From Psoroptes ovis (Eukaryota; Arthropoda; Arachnida; Sarcoptiformes; Psoroptidae): a stretch of DNA of 64,000 bases. Made by a program: the position numbers and the translations under genes. Below are positions 1 to 12,050 of the stretch, piece by piece; positions within the stretch are counted from its first letter, which is position 1; each line of letters opens with the position of its first letter. Location of the stretch: positions 620,001 to 684,000 of the forward strand of contig PQWQ01000005.1 of the NCBI GenBank assembly GCA_002943765.1. The letters run 5' to 3'. The notes beneath the pieces are model-generated. The model made no database searches. It had not been told where the DNA came from and was given only the letters and a program-made list of their open reading frames with translations.

Positions 1-522
1 TTGAAATTTTGAAATTTGATCATTTGAAAATCGTAAAATTGTTTACGATGCTTTACAAAGGTTTCCGAAGGCATTTTTTAAAAATTTTCAAAACATTAAA
101 CAGTATGGAAACCCTTTGAATTTCGTAATTTTCCAAGGAGATTCAAAGGGTTTCCAGGTTTGTGGAACTTTAAAATTTTCCTGGAAGAATTTCGAAGTTT
201 TTTTTTAATTACGATTCATTTCGAATGAATTACCACAACGATAACATGGAACATTGGATAAATATGAATGCATTAAAAATATGAATAAACGAAATAAATC
301 AATCAATCAATGAGATGGTCGATAAATCGATCAATGTCGAAGGAAGAAAAACACAAATTGGATTTCAATTGGATCAATATTCTGAATGAGAATGGTACAT
401 TTGAATATAACATTTCATTTCGAATGTTTTCATTTGAAATTTGTCAAGATTTTCGTAAGATTTCTTCGTGCAAATTCCATGTCTTAAGAATTCAAAGACA
501 ATTTGCTTCGTTCTAAATCATT
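1..522. other. Non-coding flank upstream of the first gene
   Basis: The stretch is AT-rich, with repeated GAAATTTTGAAA-like words in the first 200 bases. A 68-codon reading frame at 310-516 has no recognisable motif and ends just before the start codon at 523. It is best treated as 5' untranslated or chance sequence. Confidence 0.5.
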
Positions 523-1465
523 ATGGCTGAATATTCATCTTCAAGTGATACTGATAATGCTATCGATGATCATCATGATGATGACCGACGATGTCTATTA
601 TCATCTGAACAACAACAACAACAACAAAATCGACCTTCGAATCGAATGAATTTCAATCAAGATTACATCGCGATCGTTGATGATGATACATTTTCAGATG
701 ATTGTTATCAGTATTATCATTCGAATCATGATCAATATGAACAATCGATCAAACGACGATCATCATGGCATTTATCATGTTCGAGGACTTTCGGTGATAA
801 TGGCAGCGATAATGTAGATGATTGTATCGGTGATAAGCGGATGGATTATTTTACATACGATACAGCCCCAAGAGGTGATTACCATTCTTTTAAATCGTTG
901 AATATTCATTGATTGAATTCGAATATTTTTTATAGAAAATCGTATACAAATTATAATAAGCTTATATAAACAATGGCAACAATGCTTACCGAATGGTAAT
1001 GTTGAACGTATCCTATGCATTATGATGGCCATATTTCTAATATTAATCATTACATCCATACAATTATGTTTACGTATGGATCTGTATATGGATTGGATAT
1101 GGACAATATCGAATTCATCATCGAAAATTATTAGAAAATTTATGCGTTTCGTTTGGTACTGGTGGAGCTCGAATAATCGATCAAATAAACACAATAATCG
1201 TTTATGTGAACCACCAAATTATGATGAAAAAATTAGTTTCGATTGTTATGTATTGCTACTGATATTTGGTTGGTTATCATCAATAGCTTTAGCTGTATTG
1301 ACACTTGTTTTACATTTTATTTATTGGTGTTGGTATAAATATTTTTGGTTAAATGATATTCAATTCATTCAAAGCAATGATAATGGTCAACAAAATAATC
1401 GAAATAATATTCATTGTCAAAATATTGAATCATTGTCAATCAATGAACAAGCAAACGATGATTAA
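523..1465 (+). CDS. Unrecognised protein with two membrane segments, 293 aa, two exons
   Basis: Exons are 523-874 and 936-1465, joined across a 61-nt GT-AG intron (875-935) in phase 1. The spliced length is a multiple of three. The N-terminal exon (residues 1-117) is acidic and polar, with a Gln run and Asp/His-rich stretches. The second exon encodes two long hydrophobic segments, near residues 147-165 (MMAIFLILIITSIQLCL) and 225-250 (CYVLLLIFGWLSSIALAVL). Between them lies a Trp- and Arg-rich loop, and the tail is Asn-rich. This suggests a two-pass membrane protein with both ends on the same side. I do not recognise the family. The splice model is inferred from frame and consensus sites. A CTCF-like motif lies about 70 nt after the stop. 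Confidence 0.6.
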
Positions 1466-2231
1466 TTAATTAATCATATCTGAAGACAATTGAAGCCATT
1501 CTAAGTTAAAAAAAAATTTACGGCACACATAGCGCCATCTGTGGGTTGAAAAACAAACTTTTTTTCAAAAATTCAAAAATTTAAAATTTTTGAAAAATCG
1601 ATTTATAGCAATTATTTATTCATATTTTCATAATGATAATGTAAAAAAATATTTTTTTTTATTTGAAATAAGAGTGTAATCATCAAAATGAAAATGAAAT
1701 GAAACAAAACGGGAGAAAAAAAGAGGAGAAAAATGCAAAAAAAAAAAGAACACAGATTAATGTTTTGAATTAATGTTTGGATATTTCTGACATGTGACAC
1801 TTAATGAAAATGAACGGGATGAAAAAATATTACATAATTTTGTGTGTTTGTTTGTTTTGTTTTCGAATCTTGGAAAATTATGATAATGATAATTAAAAAT
1901 GAATTATTTCTATGCATGAAAATGTGTAGTATATGTGTAGTGTATGAGTGTATGTATTGATTACAATGAGATCTCCACAAACTCTACAAATAAACAAATA
2001 AATTTTTGTATCAACTAAAAATTAAAATTAAAAATGAAACAAATACAAATGAATTCATGTTAATGTATGTATGTATGTTTGGGTACGTATGGTGTTTGTG
2101 TATTTAAGTATGAAATGTATTTGATAATGTTTGATTAATTCAATGGGATTTGATTAAATTTTTTGCTTTGTTTTTTGTTCTGTACGCCGATGAATTGACA
2201 TGAAATGACAGAAGTATTGTGTCATTTCGAA
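1466..2231. other. Intergenic spacer between convergent genes
   Basis: AT-rich spacer between the two-pass membrane protein gene (+) and the low-complexity protein gene (-), which converge here. It contains a CTCF-like motif at 1532-1545, A/T homopolymers and TGTATG-type simple sequence near 1925-2105. No supported gene is seen. Confidence 0.5.
1532..1545 (-). promoter_or_regulatory. CTCF-like motif (CACAGATGGCGC on the minus strand)
   Basis: On the minus strand this reads CCCACAGATGGCGC, close to the known CTCF consensus CCASYAGRKGGCRS. Near-identical cores recur at 12036, 18438 and 29791. A function as an insulator or promoter element is inference. Confidence 0.35.
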
Positions 2232-4422
2232 TTATGTTGAATTCATATTGGCATTAGCTGTTGCTTGTGCAGCATTCACTGCAGCTGTTGACATAATTTT
2301 AACTGTACGTGATGATGATTCAAATTTAGGGATGCATGGTTGAATGATATATAATGAACGATTCAATTCACGTGGATCTTTTGGTGGTTGCCAACGATTC
2401 GTAAAAGTGATCATTGGTAATGATGAAGATTGCTCATTTGATTCGCTGTTATTGGCATCATTGATTTTGTCATTATATAAATCAATAAATGGATCATCTA
2501 ATAAAATGATTTCATCATCATCATTATCTTCAGATTTATGATCATTCTTCTTCTTTTGGATAAAATTATCCATTAAATCATCATATGAATCAATTATTAT
2601 TGCAAATGGATATTCTAATTGTTTATTATTTGAAATTGTGCTTTTTTGATTGTCATAAGTTCCTTGTAAAAATTTTCTTTTTTTCAAATTTCTTGTAATT
2701 GGTGGTGGTGGCGGTGTCTGTTGATTTGTTGTTGTAATTAATTTACTTGTATAAAAATTCAATATGTTTATAACTTTATCATTATTATTATTATTTGAAT
2801 CAGTAGATAAAAGTGATCTAGATTTCAAAGCATATGATCCGACTAAATATACAACTAGTTTTGTTGTTAATGAACTGGATAATCATGGTTGAAATAAACA
2901 AAATTTGATATTAAATTCAAATCTTGAAAATTATCTTAAAGACTTACCAAGAATCATCATTAGTTTTGTTATGATTGAAATTATCATCAAATATATCATT
3001 CATATAATCAATTTGTAAACGATCAGGTATATCATGGGTAACTAATTCCAACAGAGGACATGTGAATTTTCCGTTTGTTTTTGGATCATTCAATTCAATA
3101 AAACGTAATGGTTTTTGTTGCATTATTTTCAATGATAAATAATTGAATGGATAATATTTTTTCGGCTCCAGATGCTTAGGTATGATCAATGTTGCAAATA
3201 CTGATATATCAATATCTGTACATACAAATCGATCAATTGATTTAATTTTTTTACATTTTTGATCATTAATATGATTATTTTTCATTGATTTTTCAATTTC
3301 AATCACATCATTATCATTGATTTCTTGTTTTATCACTGAATCATTATGATCATTTTTTAATGATTTTGTCGATTGTTTTGTCGCATTTTCATAATTATTT
3401 CTATGATTATTATTCAATGATGATATATTTGATGATTTTAGTGGACTCGAATATAATGAAAATGATGAACTAGATAATAATGATAATGATGATGATGTCA
3501 TTAAATGATAACTAGATGTTGTGAATGGATTTGGTCTTATATTGCGTCTTGGACGTAAATGTAATGTTGGACGATCATTTTTTTGATTAATTGGTGACTT
3601 AGTCGGTGTATTTGTTGGTGCCGATGATTTTTCAGTCTGATTTGTACTTTCAGAATTATTATTATTATCATTATTATTTGTGATTGAATCATTTTGTTGT
3701 TGTTGTTGCTGCTGCTGCTTTTGTTGTTGTTCTTGTTCCGATTTAATCATACGTGTTACTTTAGCTGCTAAACTGCTATCGATCTTATGTAAATCATCCA
3801 TAAGCCGTTGTTCTTCACCACGACGACGTTTACGTTTAGGACTATCGATCAATGATGATGATGATGATGATGATTTAGTGGATAGATTTGAATTTTCATC
3901 CATAATTGTTATTGGTTGTTGACCATTTTCAGTATTATTAATCGAATCTTTATCATTATTTAATGGACTGTTCATTTTTATCGAATTATTATTATTATCG
4001 TTATTATTATTATTATTGATTGTTGTTAATATTGATTTCGATGGTGGTAATGATGCCGGTGAGGTAGTAATGAATTTTATTCCATCATTTGTATTATTAT
4101 TATTATTATCATCAAATTTATTTGTTGTTGATTGTATCATTAATAATTTTATATTATTATTACCAGTATTATCATTTGTAATATTATCATTATCAGTATT
4201 ATTATTATTATTAGTATTAAATGTTGTAGCCGATGATATTGTTGAAAGACTTTGACAATAATTTTTCATTTTATTATTATTACTGTTTGTACATGACTGT
4301 GATGATGATGATGGGCCAACGCAGCTACCGCCAACAACACCACCAACAGCAGCAGCAGCACCACCTCCAACCAACGATGGAAATATCAATGGATTTTGTG
4401 ATGTTGTCGTTGTTGTCATCAT
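2232..4422 (-). CDS. Unrecognised low-complexity, probably nuclear protein, 705 aa, two exons
   Basis: Read on the minus strand, exon 1 is 4422-2948 and exon 2 is 2874-2232. A 73-nt intron (2947-2875) splits a Cys codon, and the joined length is a multiple of three. Residues 1-190 are Asn/Thr/Ser-rich with a Gly/Ala patch. A basic KRKRRRGEEQRLMDDL stretch near residue 195 looks like a nuclear localisation signal followed by a helical segment, then a Gln tract. The most ordered part is residues 395-515, containing FVCTDIDISVFATLIIPKHL, PLRFIELNDPKTNGKF and, across the intron, SLTTKLVVYLVGSYALKSRS. The C-terminus contains TFTNRWQPPKDPRELNRSLY. I cannot assign a family. Nuclear location is inferred only from the basic stretch. 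Confidence 0.6.
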
Positions 4423-6382
4423 ATTCGTTTGAAATTCTCAGAGAATTCAATATTAAGTAATTCAATTATTTTTTTGAAAATCAAAATCGAATAAATTTTG
4501 ATCGGGACAACAAATTTCTTTGTACGTTTTTTTGGGGTATTCACGGTTGTGTGTATGGTTTGACAACGCCCAAAAACAATTTGTCTATTTATCAATATTG
4601 TTATTAACCTTAGGATTCTCTATGGATTTTCACACATTGGGTCATCCGAAAGAATATATTTGATTGATTCACATATGGTTAACACAAAGGTGAAAAAATA
4701 GTGAATAAAGGGAAATAATGATGAGGAGAAGAAAAAAAATTGATTAATTATTTAAAATGAATTCTACAAATCAATCAATGAAAATAATAATAATAATTCT
4801 ATTCTATTCTATTGATTTGAACAAATAAAACATCACATACCAAAACAAAGGGAAAAATTTTATTGTAAATATTCCTATTGTTAGTATTATTTAATTCAAC
4901 TTGAATTTTTGCAATTTAGAAAATCTTGAAAATAGATCAATCAATTAATCGAAAACTGATTGATATTAGAATTTTTGTTTTTCGGTAACATTTCAATTCT
5001 GAAATACACAATCAATTTGAATTATCATAATTATTAATGAATTTTTTGTGGACCAAATTATTATCGACTGGTAGAAATACATGGAAAAAAAATAATTAAA
5101 TGTATATGAGAAATGAATATGAATCGATGAATGTAATATTGATATACGTTAAAAAATATTGATTATCATTTTATACACATATTAATGTGTATATATCGCT
5201 TGTATTAAATAATGTTTAAATTTGTTGTGGTACAAAACTAAATCATTTTAATTTGGGATGAAAATGAAACGCATACAGATACAAATACAGATACATACAA
5301 ACACAGACAATTGTTTGCGAATGATTGCAATGGTAATGGTGGCGGCGGTGGTGGTCTTGGTGGGGATTTCGATGATCATTCAGGGGAAAAATGTGTCGAA
5401 CACACACACACTGAATTTGGCTTATGTTTAAAATGCTTTTCAAAAACATTCATTTGTATACAACACAACGAAAAATTATTTATTTATTTTTGCCCCCAAT
5501 GATCACTGATGGTGGCTCGGCTCGGCTCGGTTTCTGTTTTATGTATTTGTTTGTTCATTCCTCTCTCTATTCCTCCCTATCTCCTCTGTATTGCTCTTTA
5601 AATTCGTTTTCATTTCTCATTTCATATATGTGTTGTTAAATCACCCAAAGAGTCACGTCAACCATTAAACAATCGAATACGCATGTACGTTTTGTTTAAA
5701 AACATAAATTTTTTGTTGTTTTATATTCACCGGGGTTTTCACAAATAATAAATATGCAAAAATTTTATGGACAAATTACATTGAATTCTTAATGAATTTA
5801 AAGACAAAGAGCTGTCCATATAGTTCTTGCTTACAATTTGTAGAATCTTTCCATTTAAACATTTTTTAACGAATTTTTTAAAGCATTTAAATCATTTTGG
5901 TTATTTTTTAAATAAAAAAGAGCATGGTTTTTTGTTGTTGCACTTAAACAATGGTTTTTTAAATGTCTGCTTGTCTGTTTAAATGTATGCGTGTATGATG
6001 ATGCATATGCAAGCTTACCTGCAGGTGACACTTGTGCGTAGCATTACATGTACAATGACCATTTAAAGGAATAAATCACCAATCGAACATTTTTGAAGAA
6101 AAAATGATGATTCACGTTCAAATTTGATAGATAATTGAAGAGAATTGAATCGAAATCAATTTAAATAAATCAATCAAATGAATAGCCAAAACATGACAAA
6201 AACAAATCGAATCCAAAAGAGAAAATTTCCCGGGAATTTGAATTTTTCGTTCGAAAAAAAACTTCCCGGGATTTTTTTTTCAAATTGTCAAAACATTTGA
6301 ATACGCGTGCAATTTTTGAAATATTTAGGAATTGAAAAAATTTTAAAAATTAAAATATTTCAAGACATTCAAAAAATACTCA
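4423..6382. other. Intergenic region between divergent genes
   Basis: This 2-kb spacer should hold the 5' regions of the low-complexity protein gene (-) and POP5 (+). Visible items are a GGT/GGC-rich triplet patch at 5336-5365, a short GGCTC pentamer repeat at 5514-5531, and a repeated TTCCCGGGA word at 6228-6272. Short reading frames in it (for example 5243-5449) are simple-sequence artefacts. No gene is supported. Confidence 0.5.
6228..6272. repeat. Paired TTCCCGGGA palindromic words upstream of POP5
   Basis: The word TTTCCCGGGAA occurs twice about 40 nt apart, roughly 110-155 nt upstream of the POP5 start codon. An A/T-rich spacer containing TTCGTTCGAA separates the copies. Each is self-complementary and could be a paired binding site; no factor is known to me. 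Confidence 0.35.
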
Positions 6383-6916
6383 ATGCCACCTGTCAAACGT
6401 CGTTACATATTGTTTCGTTTAGATTTTTTCAATACGACAACAGCAGCAGCATCAGCAAAAGTAACGAAAAAATCAACAATAACAATACATGAAGGTGATC
6501 TAATACATTCGGTTCGTGATATCGTACAAAAACTATATGGTGATTATGGTGTTGGCAGTATATTGTTTAATTTTCATGCAAAAAAATATGATCCAATCAC
6601 ACGGACCGGTGTATTTTCAATGAAACGTGATTCATTGCGATTCATAAAAACATCATTGCCTTTGATACGTCAAATCAAATCATATTCAGTTCGTTTTCAA
6701 ATCATTAAAATATCCGGAACGATTCGTGGTACATTACGTTCATTGCAAGGATATCATGGTCAAATGATACATAAATACAAGCGAATGCTGATGAAATCAA
6801 ATGTACAAAAACAACAAAAACATAGCAAGCAACAACAGCAGCAGCAAAACAGGACAACAAATGAAGAATATGAACAAGGCTATGAATCGATTGTAAAAAG
6901 TTTAATTGAAAATTAA
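6383..6916 (+). CDS. POP5: RNase P/MRP protein subunit POP5
   Basis: Single-exon gene of 177 aa. POP5 is a core protein of nuclear RNase P (tRNA 5' processing) and RNase MRP (rRNA processing). The N-terminus KRRYILFRLDF matches the family's first beta strand (K.RYLL.EL). It is followed by the helix IHSVRDIVQKLYGDYGVGSI (residues 37-56), then a strand segment ending TRTGVFSMKRDSLRFIKTSL (the T.G.....R......W..L segment of the family), and finally SGTIRGTLRSLQGYH, matching the conserved GGTIR..... segment. A Lys/Gln-rich tail after about residue 140 extends beyond the usual length (human POP5 is 163 aa). The stop codon lies 20 nt from the stop of TBL3 on the other strand. AATAAA signals at 6923 and 6928 imply that the transcript ends inside TBL3 sequence. 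Confidence 0.92.
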   Translation: MPPVKRRYILFRLDFFNTTTAAASAKVTKKSTITIHEGDLIHSVRDIVQKLYGDYGVGSILFNFHAKKYDPITRTGVFSMKRDSLRFIKTSLPLIRQIKSYSVRFQIIKISGTIRGTLRSLQGYHGQMIHKYKRMLMKSNVQKQQKHSKQQQQQQNRTTNEEYEQGYESIVKSLIEN

Positions 6917-6936
6917 TCAAAAAATAAAATAAAACC

Positions 6937-9542
6937 TTATGAATCAGATATTTTCATTTGTTCAAATACAAAATCAACAAACGTAGTCATTTGTCGTAAA
7001 CGTTGCATACGGCATTGATGTCGTTGACAATATGGTAATAATTTAACAACTTTTGACTGGAAATCTTTGATATTTTCCAGTTTTTTTGGTGGAAATTTTT
7101 TCAAACATGCATTTATCGTACATTGTGCTTGGATCCAATGTTTACTATTTGTATTCCAATGAACTGAATAATCTAACAATAATAAGAGGTGATCTTCATT
7201 TAAATTTTTAACCAACAAATCAACGAACGATTCCAGATCGTTGGTCTGCATTTGTAATTCTTTTAATATTTGTAAACATCGTAATGGTTGTTCGAATTGT
7301 ATGGCCAATTTCAATGCTTTTAGCCATTGTTTTTGATGCAGCAAATTTTGTAATTTTTGTTCATTTTCAATCATTTCTTCACGTTTGATTTGTTCAATCG
7401 CTTTCATTTCTTCGGTTACATTATGCCAAATGGCAATCGTTGAATCATCACTACCAGTTACTGGAAATTCATTGAAATTAGAATAATTAAACAAAGGATA
7501 ATGACTAAAAACATACCCAAGCATTGTTCATCATTCGAAATGTCCATAGCCCATATTTTACCTTCATGTGCACTAAATGTTTGTCGACATTCATTGCTTT
7601 GCAATGACCATATTTTAATATTACCATCTGATGAACTAGACAGCAATTGTATACCTTCATCAATGAATTTTAATTTCAAAACACTTGATTCATGTCCTTG
7701 AAATGTTCGTAAACATTGCTGCTGTTGGGAACCGATCGACCATAATTTAATAGTTGAATCAGCTGATCCAGTCGCCAATATTTGATCAACTGGTGAGAAA
7801 CAAACAGTCCATATACTTTTACGATGTCCACGAAATACCGATATTAATTGACAATTCGGAATGGACCATAATTTTGCTGTACGATCTTGTGATCCAGTCG
7901 CTATGAATTGATCGTTAGGTGATATATCAATTGAATTGATTGTTTTATCATGACAACATTGAGTAGATTTTGCACGTAAATCTTTCATTTTTATCTCTGG
8001 ATCATATTCGAGATTATTTTTAGGTATTTTCCAAAATTTAAGGGTTGTATCCTCACTACCACTGACAAAGAATAGATTTCCTTCTAATGATGATGTAGCC
8101 AAAGATGTAACAGAATGTGTATGGCCAGTACCTTGATATAAACAACATGCTTGATGACAATCATTCGAATTAAATCGCCATACACGTATTGTATTATCTT
8201 TAGATGAACTTATCATTAAATAACGATCCACGGGGAATACGGCCAATGTCAATACGATATCAGTGTGGCCAGTTAAAAATGAACAAGATGATGTTTTCAA
8301 ATCAAACACACGTATTTTTGGACTATTTGTTGCAGCAGCTACATAATTGTTTTCATCACCAATAAATTTTAAATCTAAAACTTCATCCATTTGACCAATC
8401 ATTTGTTTAATCGGTTTCATCGTTTCGATCTGATGAAATACGATGTCTTTATCATAAGATATTGCAATGATTTGTTCCAATTTCGAGTTGTAAATCAGCT
8501 GATTGATTTGTGTATATTGTTGCTTTGACTCGGATGATTCTTGCGGATCGTTCGATTGAATCGCCAGTAAACTTTCTTGTTGCTCGTACAATAAACAGCC
8601 TTTACGATAATCCCATATTTTCATTCGGCCATCATTACCGGCGACTACTAACACGTTGTGTTTATCATTTTCATTTGTTTTTTGGATAATTCTAGAAAAT
8701 TTTCGAATAGGAACCAAGATCATTGCTTCAATCGATTCATAAACAGCCATCGTACGTTGTTTGGCCATTGTTGACCAATTCCATATGATTATCAATTTAT
8801 CACGACTACCAGATATGAATGATTGTCGATCTGGTGTGAACAGGATCTCCGTGATTTTACTTTCATGTCCATCAAGTTTGTGTTGATGTTTTGAATCGAT
8901 CAAATTCCAAATATTAATACAATAATCATCACCCGAAGCTAAAATTTGATAAGAATCTTTGGTAAAGCTGGGAGCAAAGGTGATTGTTTCGATAACGCCT
9001 TGCATTTGATTTTTAAAATTATGTGTACAATATTTTTGCTTTAAATTCCATAATTTAACACTGCCATCTGAGCCACCAGTGGCAATCAGCTCACCAGTTA
9101 TATCAAATTTTATCCGTACAATTGGGCCAATGTGCATCGATTTCCATGTCCGTTGTAATTGATAATTTATTTCAATATTTTCACCGTCATCACCATCATT
9201 TAACTTTGATTCAATTGTTAATAGAAAATGTCGTAATAAACCATTATTTGATGCTATGATTAGAGTTTGATTTAGACTATTATACACAAAGGTAAGAATA
9301 TATTCATCACGTCCATCATTGGCGATCAATAATTTGTCTGGCTGTATTTGTTTTTGTTTATCATTCAAAAATAGCTGACAAATTTTTTTGCCATTTTGGA
9401 TATTAATGAAATTCAAAGCTTCAAGATTTGATGCCAACAAAAAACGACCTTCAGATTCAATTTCAATGTGATCACCACGAAATATATCATCCAAACGTTT
9501 ATCAATTTTATATGTTTCTTTTAATAATTTTTTATTCTTCAT
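6937..9542 (-). CDS. TBL3: Transducin beta-like 3 / UTP13, small-subunit processome WD40 protein
   Basis: Exon 1 is 9542-7517 and exon 2 is 7460-6937, joined over a 56-nt intron in phase 1 to give 849 aa (human TBL3 is 808 aa). TBL3/UTP13 belongs to the UTP-B (PWP2) subcomplex of the nucleolar U3 processome needed for 18S rRNA maturation. About a dozen WD repeats are visible from residue 40 to 700, for example IATGGSDGSVKLWNL, FISGSRDKLIIIWNW, MISSSKDNTIRVWRF, IATGSQDRTAKLWSI, LATGSADSTIKLWSI and, spanning the intron, VTGSDDSTIAIWHN. The last 150 residues are helical (LLHQKQWLKALKLAIQFEQP, then LLLLLDYSVHWN, then LLPYCQRHQCRMQRL) and match the Utp13 C-terminal domain. The gene is tail to tail with POP5, and 152 nt separate its start from the upstream PCCB stop. 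Confidence 0.93.
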
Positions 9543-9694
9543 TTTTTCACAATTAAAAATTTTAAAAATTCAAAAAAAAAATCAAAACAAAAACACGTGA
9601 GAATTTTTTTGGTCGACTATTTTGACTTTAACTGGTTATCATAAACAATTGCGACTATTTATATGCATTTATGAAAAAAAAAAAAAAAAAAAAT
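9543..9694. other. Short spacer between TBL3 and PCCB with a 20-A run
   Basis: This spacer holds the 5' end of TBL3 and the 3' end of PCCB (both minus strand), so the two transcripts lie very close. An A20 homopolymer runs from 9674 to 9693, ending at the PCCB stop codon. No canonical AATAAA on the minus strand was seen here. Confidence 0.5.
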
Positions 9695-11617
9695 TCAAAG
9701 AGGTATATTACCATGTTTACGCTGCGGTAATTGCGATTTTTTATTACGCAACAAGTTCAAATCACGACAAATACGCATCCGGGTTGTATGTGGTTCGATG
9801 ATATCATCAATGAAACCACGTGTTGCGGCTGGAAACGGATTACCAAACTTTTCAATATATTCATCTTCATATTGTTTGGTATTTGCTTTACCACGATATA
9901 AGATAGATACGGCACCTTTGGCACCCATCACAGCAACTTCAGCTGTTGGCCATGCATAATTTGAATCTGCTTTCAAATGTTTCGAACTCATCACATCATA
10001 TGCACCACCATATGCTTTACGGGTAATGATTGTTATCTTAGGAACGGTTGCTTCAGCAAATGCATATAACAGTTTGGCACCATGACGAATGATACCACCA
10101 TATTCTTGTGATGTTCCTGGTAAGAAGCCAGGCACATCAACAAAGGTGAGCAGCGGGATATTGAATGCATCACAAAATCGTACGAATCGTGCACCTTTAA
10201 CCGATGAATTAATGTCCAGACAGCCGGCAGCATATTTGGGATTGTTGCCCACAATACCAACAGTTTCACCATTCATTCGAGCAAAACCAATCACGAGATT
10301 TTTGGCAAAATCGGGCATTATTTCGAAAAAATCACGTTCATCGATGACCTGTGCAGAAAAAAGAGAAGGTTAGCGAAATTCTTCGAATAATTAGAATCGA
10401 AATACCTCCATAATGACATCGATCATATTATATGGTGAAGTTGATTCTGGTGGTATGATCGTATCTAAACTATAAACCATACGATTCCAAGGGTCATCAC
10501 TTTCACGTATCGGTGATTTATGTTGATTTGAAAGCGGTAAAAAACTGTAGAAATTTCGCAACTCCAGCAACATATCGATATCATTATTGAAAGCACGATG
10601 TGCAACACCTGATACAGATGTATGGGTTAATGCACCACCTAATTCTTCTTGTGTAACATCTTCATTTGTCACCGATTTTACAACATCAGGTCCAGTTATA
10701 AACAAATATGAAGTATCTTTAACCATAAATATAAAATCAGTCATAGCTGGTGAATAGACAGCACCACCAGCACATGGTCCCATAATCACCGATATTTGTG
10801 GTACAACACCGGATGCATTTACATTACGATAAAATATATCAGCATAACCGGCTAACGATTCAACACCTTCTTGTATACGTGCACCACCTGAATCATTCAA
10901 GCCTATCACCGGTACACCGACAGACATTGCAGCATCCATTATCTATAAGGATAAGAACCTTTTCAATTAAACATAACCCTAAACGAGTTTTTCAATGAAA
11001 AATTTACTTTACAAATTTTCTTAGCATGTACACTCGATAGACTACCACCGAATACAGTGAAATCTTGGCTAAACACATAAACATCTTTGCCAAATATTTT
11101 CCCGTGACCAGTTATGACACTATCACCTGTGAACTGAGTAATTCAAAAACAATTTAAATCAGATGATCATGTCTTCTCAAAGAATTGAACCTTTTGTTTA
11201 TCCATATCAAAATCTATACAAGTATGTTCCATAAACATATCTAATTCTACGAATGTATTTGCATCCAATAGCAAATCGATACGTTCACGTGCTGTCAATT
11301 TTCCCTGATTTAAATATTTGGAAAAAATTTAAATTTGAAAAAAAAACCAATCCGATCATGCTAAATAAACAAACTTTTTTATGTTGCTGTTCAATACGTT
11401 TCAAACCACCACCAATCAATGATTGTTTACGTTTTTCTTCAATACGATTTTTAATTTTTTCATTTAATAATGTTGCATTTGTTGATGCACTTGTTGATGA
11501 TGGTGATGGTGATGAACACAACAAACGATGATATGTTGAAATACATTTTGTTAATAAATTCGAATGATGATTATGATGATGGAATATGATGAATGATTTA
11601 CGTAAAATTGGTAGCAT
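9695..11617 (-). CDS. PCCB: Propionyl-CoA carboxylase beta chain, mitochondrial
   Basis: Five coding exons on the minus strand: 11617-11375, 11304-11191, 11133-11008, 10942-10406 and 10348-9695. All splices are in phase 0, giving 557 aa (human PCCB is 539 aa). PCCB is the carboxyltransferase half of the biotin enzyme that converts propionyl-CoA to methylmalonyl-CoA in mitochondria. Its partner, the biotin-carrying alpha subunit, is not in this window. The N-terminus is basic and Ser/Asn/His-rich, as expected for a targeting peptide. Diagnostic segments are GKLTARERIDLLLD, VYVFSQDFTVFGGSLS, GLNDSGGARIQEGVESLAGY, IMGPCAGGAVYSPA, NSSVKGARFVRFCDAFNIPL, TFVDVPGFLPGTSQEYGGII, RKAYGGAYDVMSSKHL and the C-terminal RKHGNIPL. 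The ATG at 11617 is the first in frame. A TTTGCAG just upstream may be the acceptor of a 5'-UTR intron. Confidence 0.95.
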
Positions 11618-12035
11618 TTTTGCGACGACAGGTTGAAAATGAGCTGCAAATCCAAACAAATTGAATCAGATGATCGATTCCTTAATTTATAATTAAACAA
11701 GAGGGTAATATACCTGGAAAATCTGATTATTTTTTTTCAAATATTTTGATTAATCAAAAATAATATTTAGTTGAATATTTTTATTTTGAATAATACTTCA
11801 AACACATATCATATCGCATTCGTTTCGTGTATTCAATCATTTATCATTACTTTTCAAGCTTTCATTAATTTTGATGATAAAACTGGATTTTTCAATTTTA
11901 GGAAAATACTGCATTCATTTTGTCAATCAAAATATAATCAAATCAAATGATTGATAATATCATTGATCTTTTGGGCAAATTTTTTTTCAAATTATTCAAA
12001 AATACATATTGAATCATATTGATTTTTGTCGAGTG

Positions 12036-12050
12036 TCGCCATCTGTTGTC
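12036..12050 (-). promoter_or_regulatory. CTCF-like motif (CAACAGATGGCGA on the minus strand)
   Basis: On the minus strand this reads GACAACAGATGGCGA, sharing ACAGATGGCG with the sites at 1532, 18438 and 29791. It lies about 420 nt upstream of the PCCB start codon. A regulatory role is inferred. Confidence 0.35.

Noticed and set aside
310..516. Small upstream reading frame before the first gene
   Set aside because: It has no motif and no splice link to the next exon; probably leader or chance.
3680..4255. Plus-strand Cys/Leu/Asp-rich frames across the low-complexity gene
   Set aside because: They are shadows of the Gln, Ser and Asn codon runs of the minus-strand gene.
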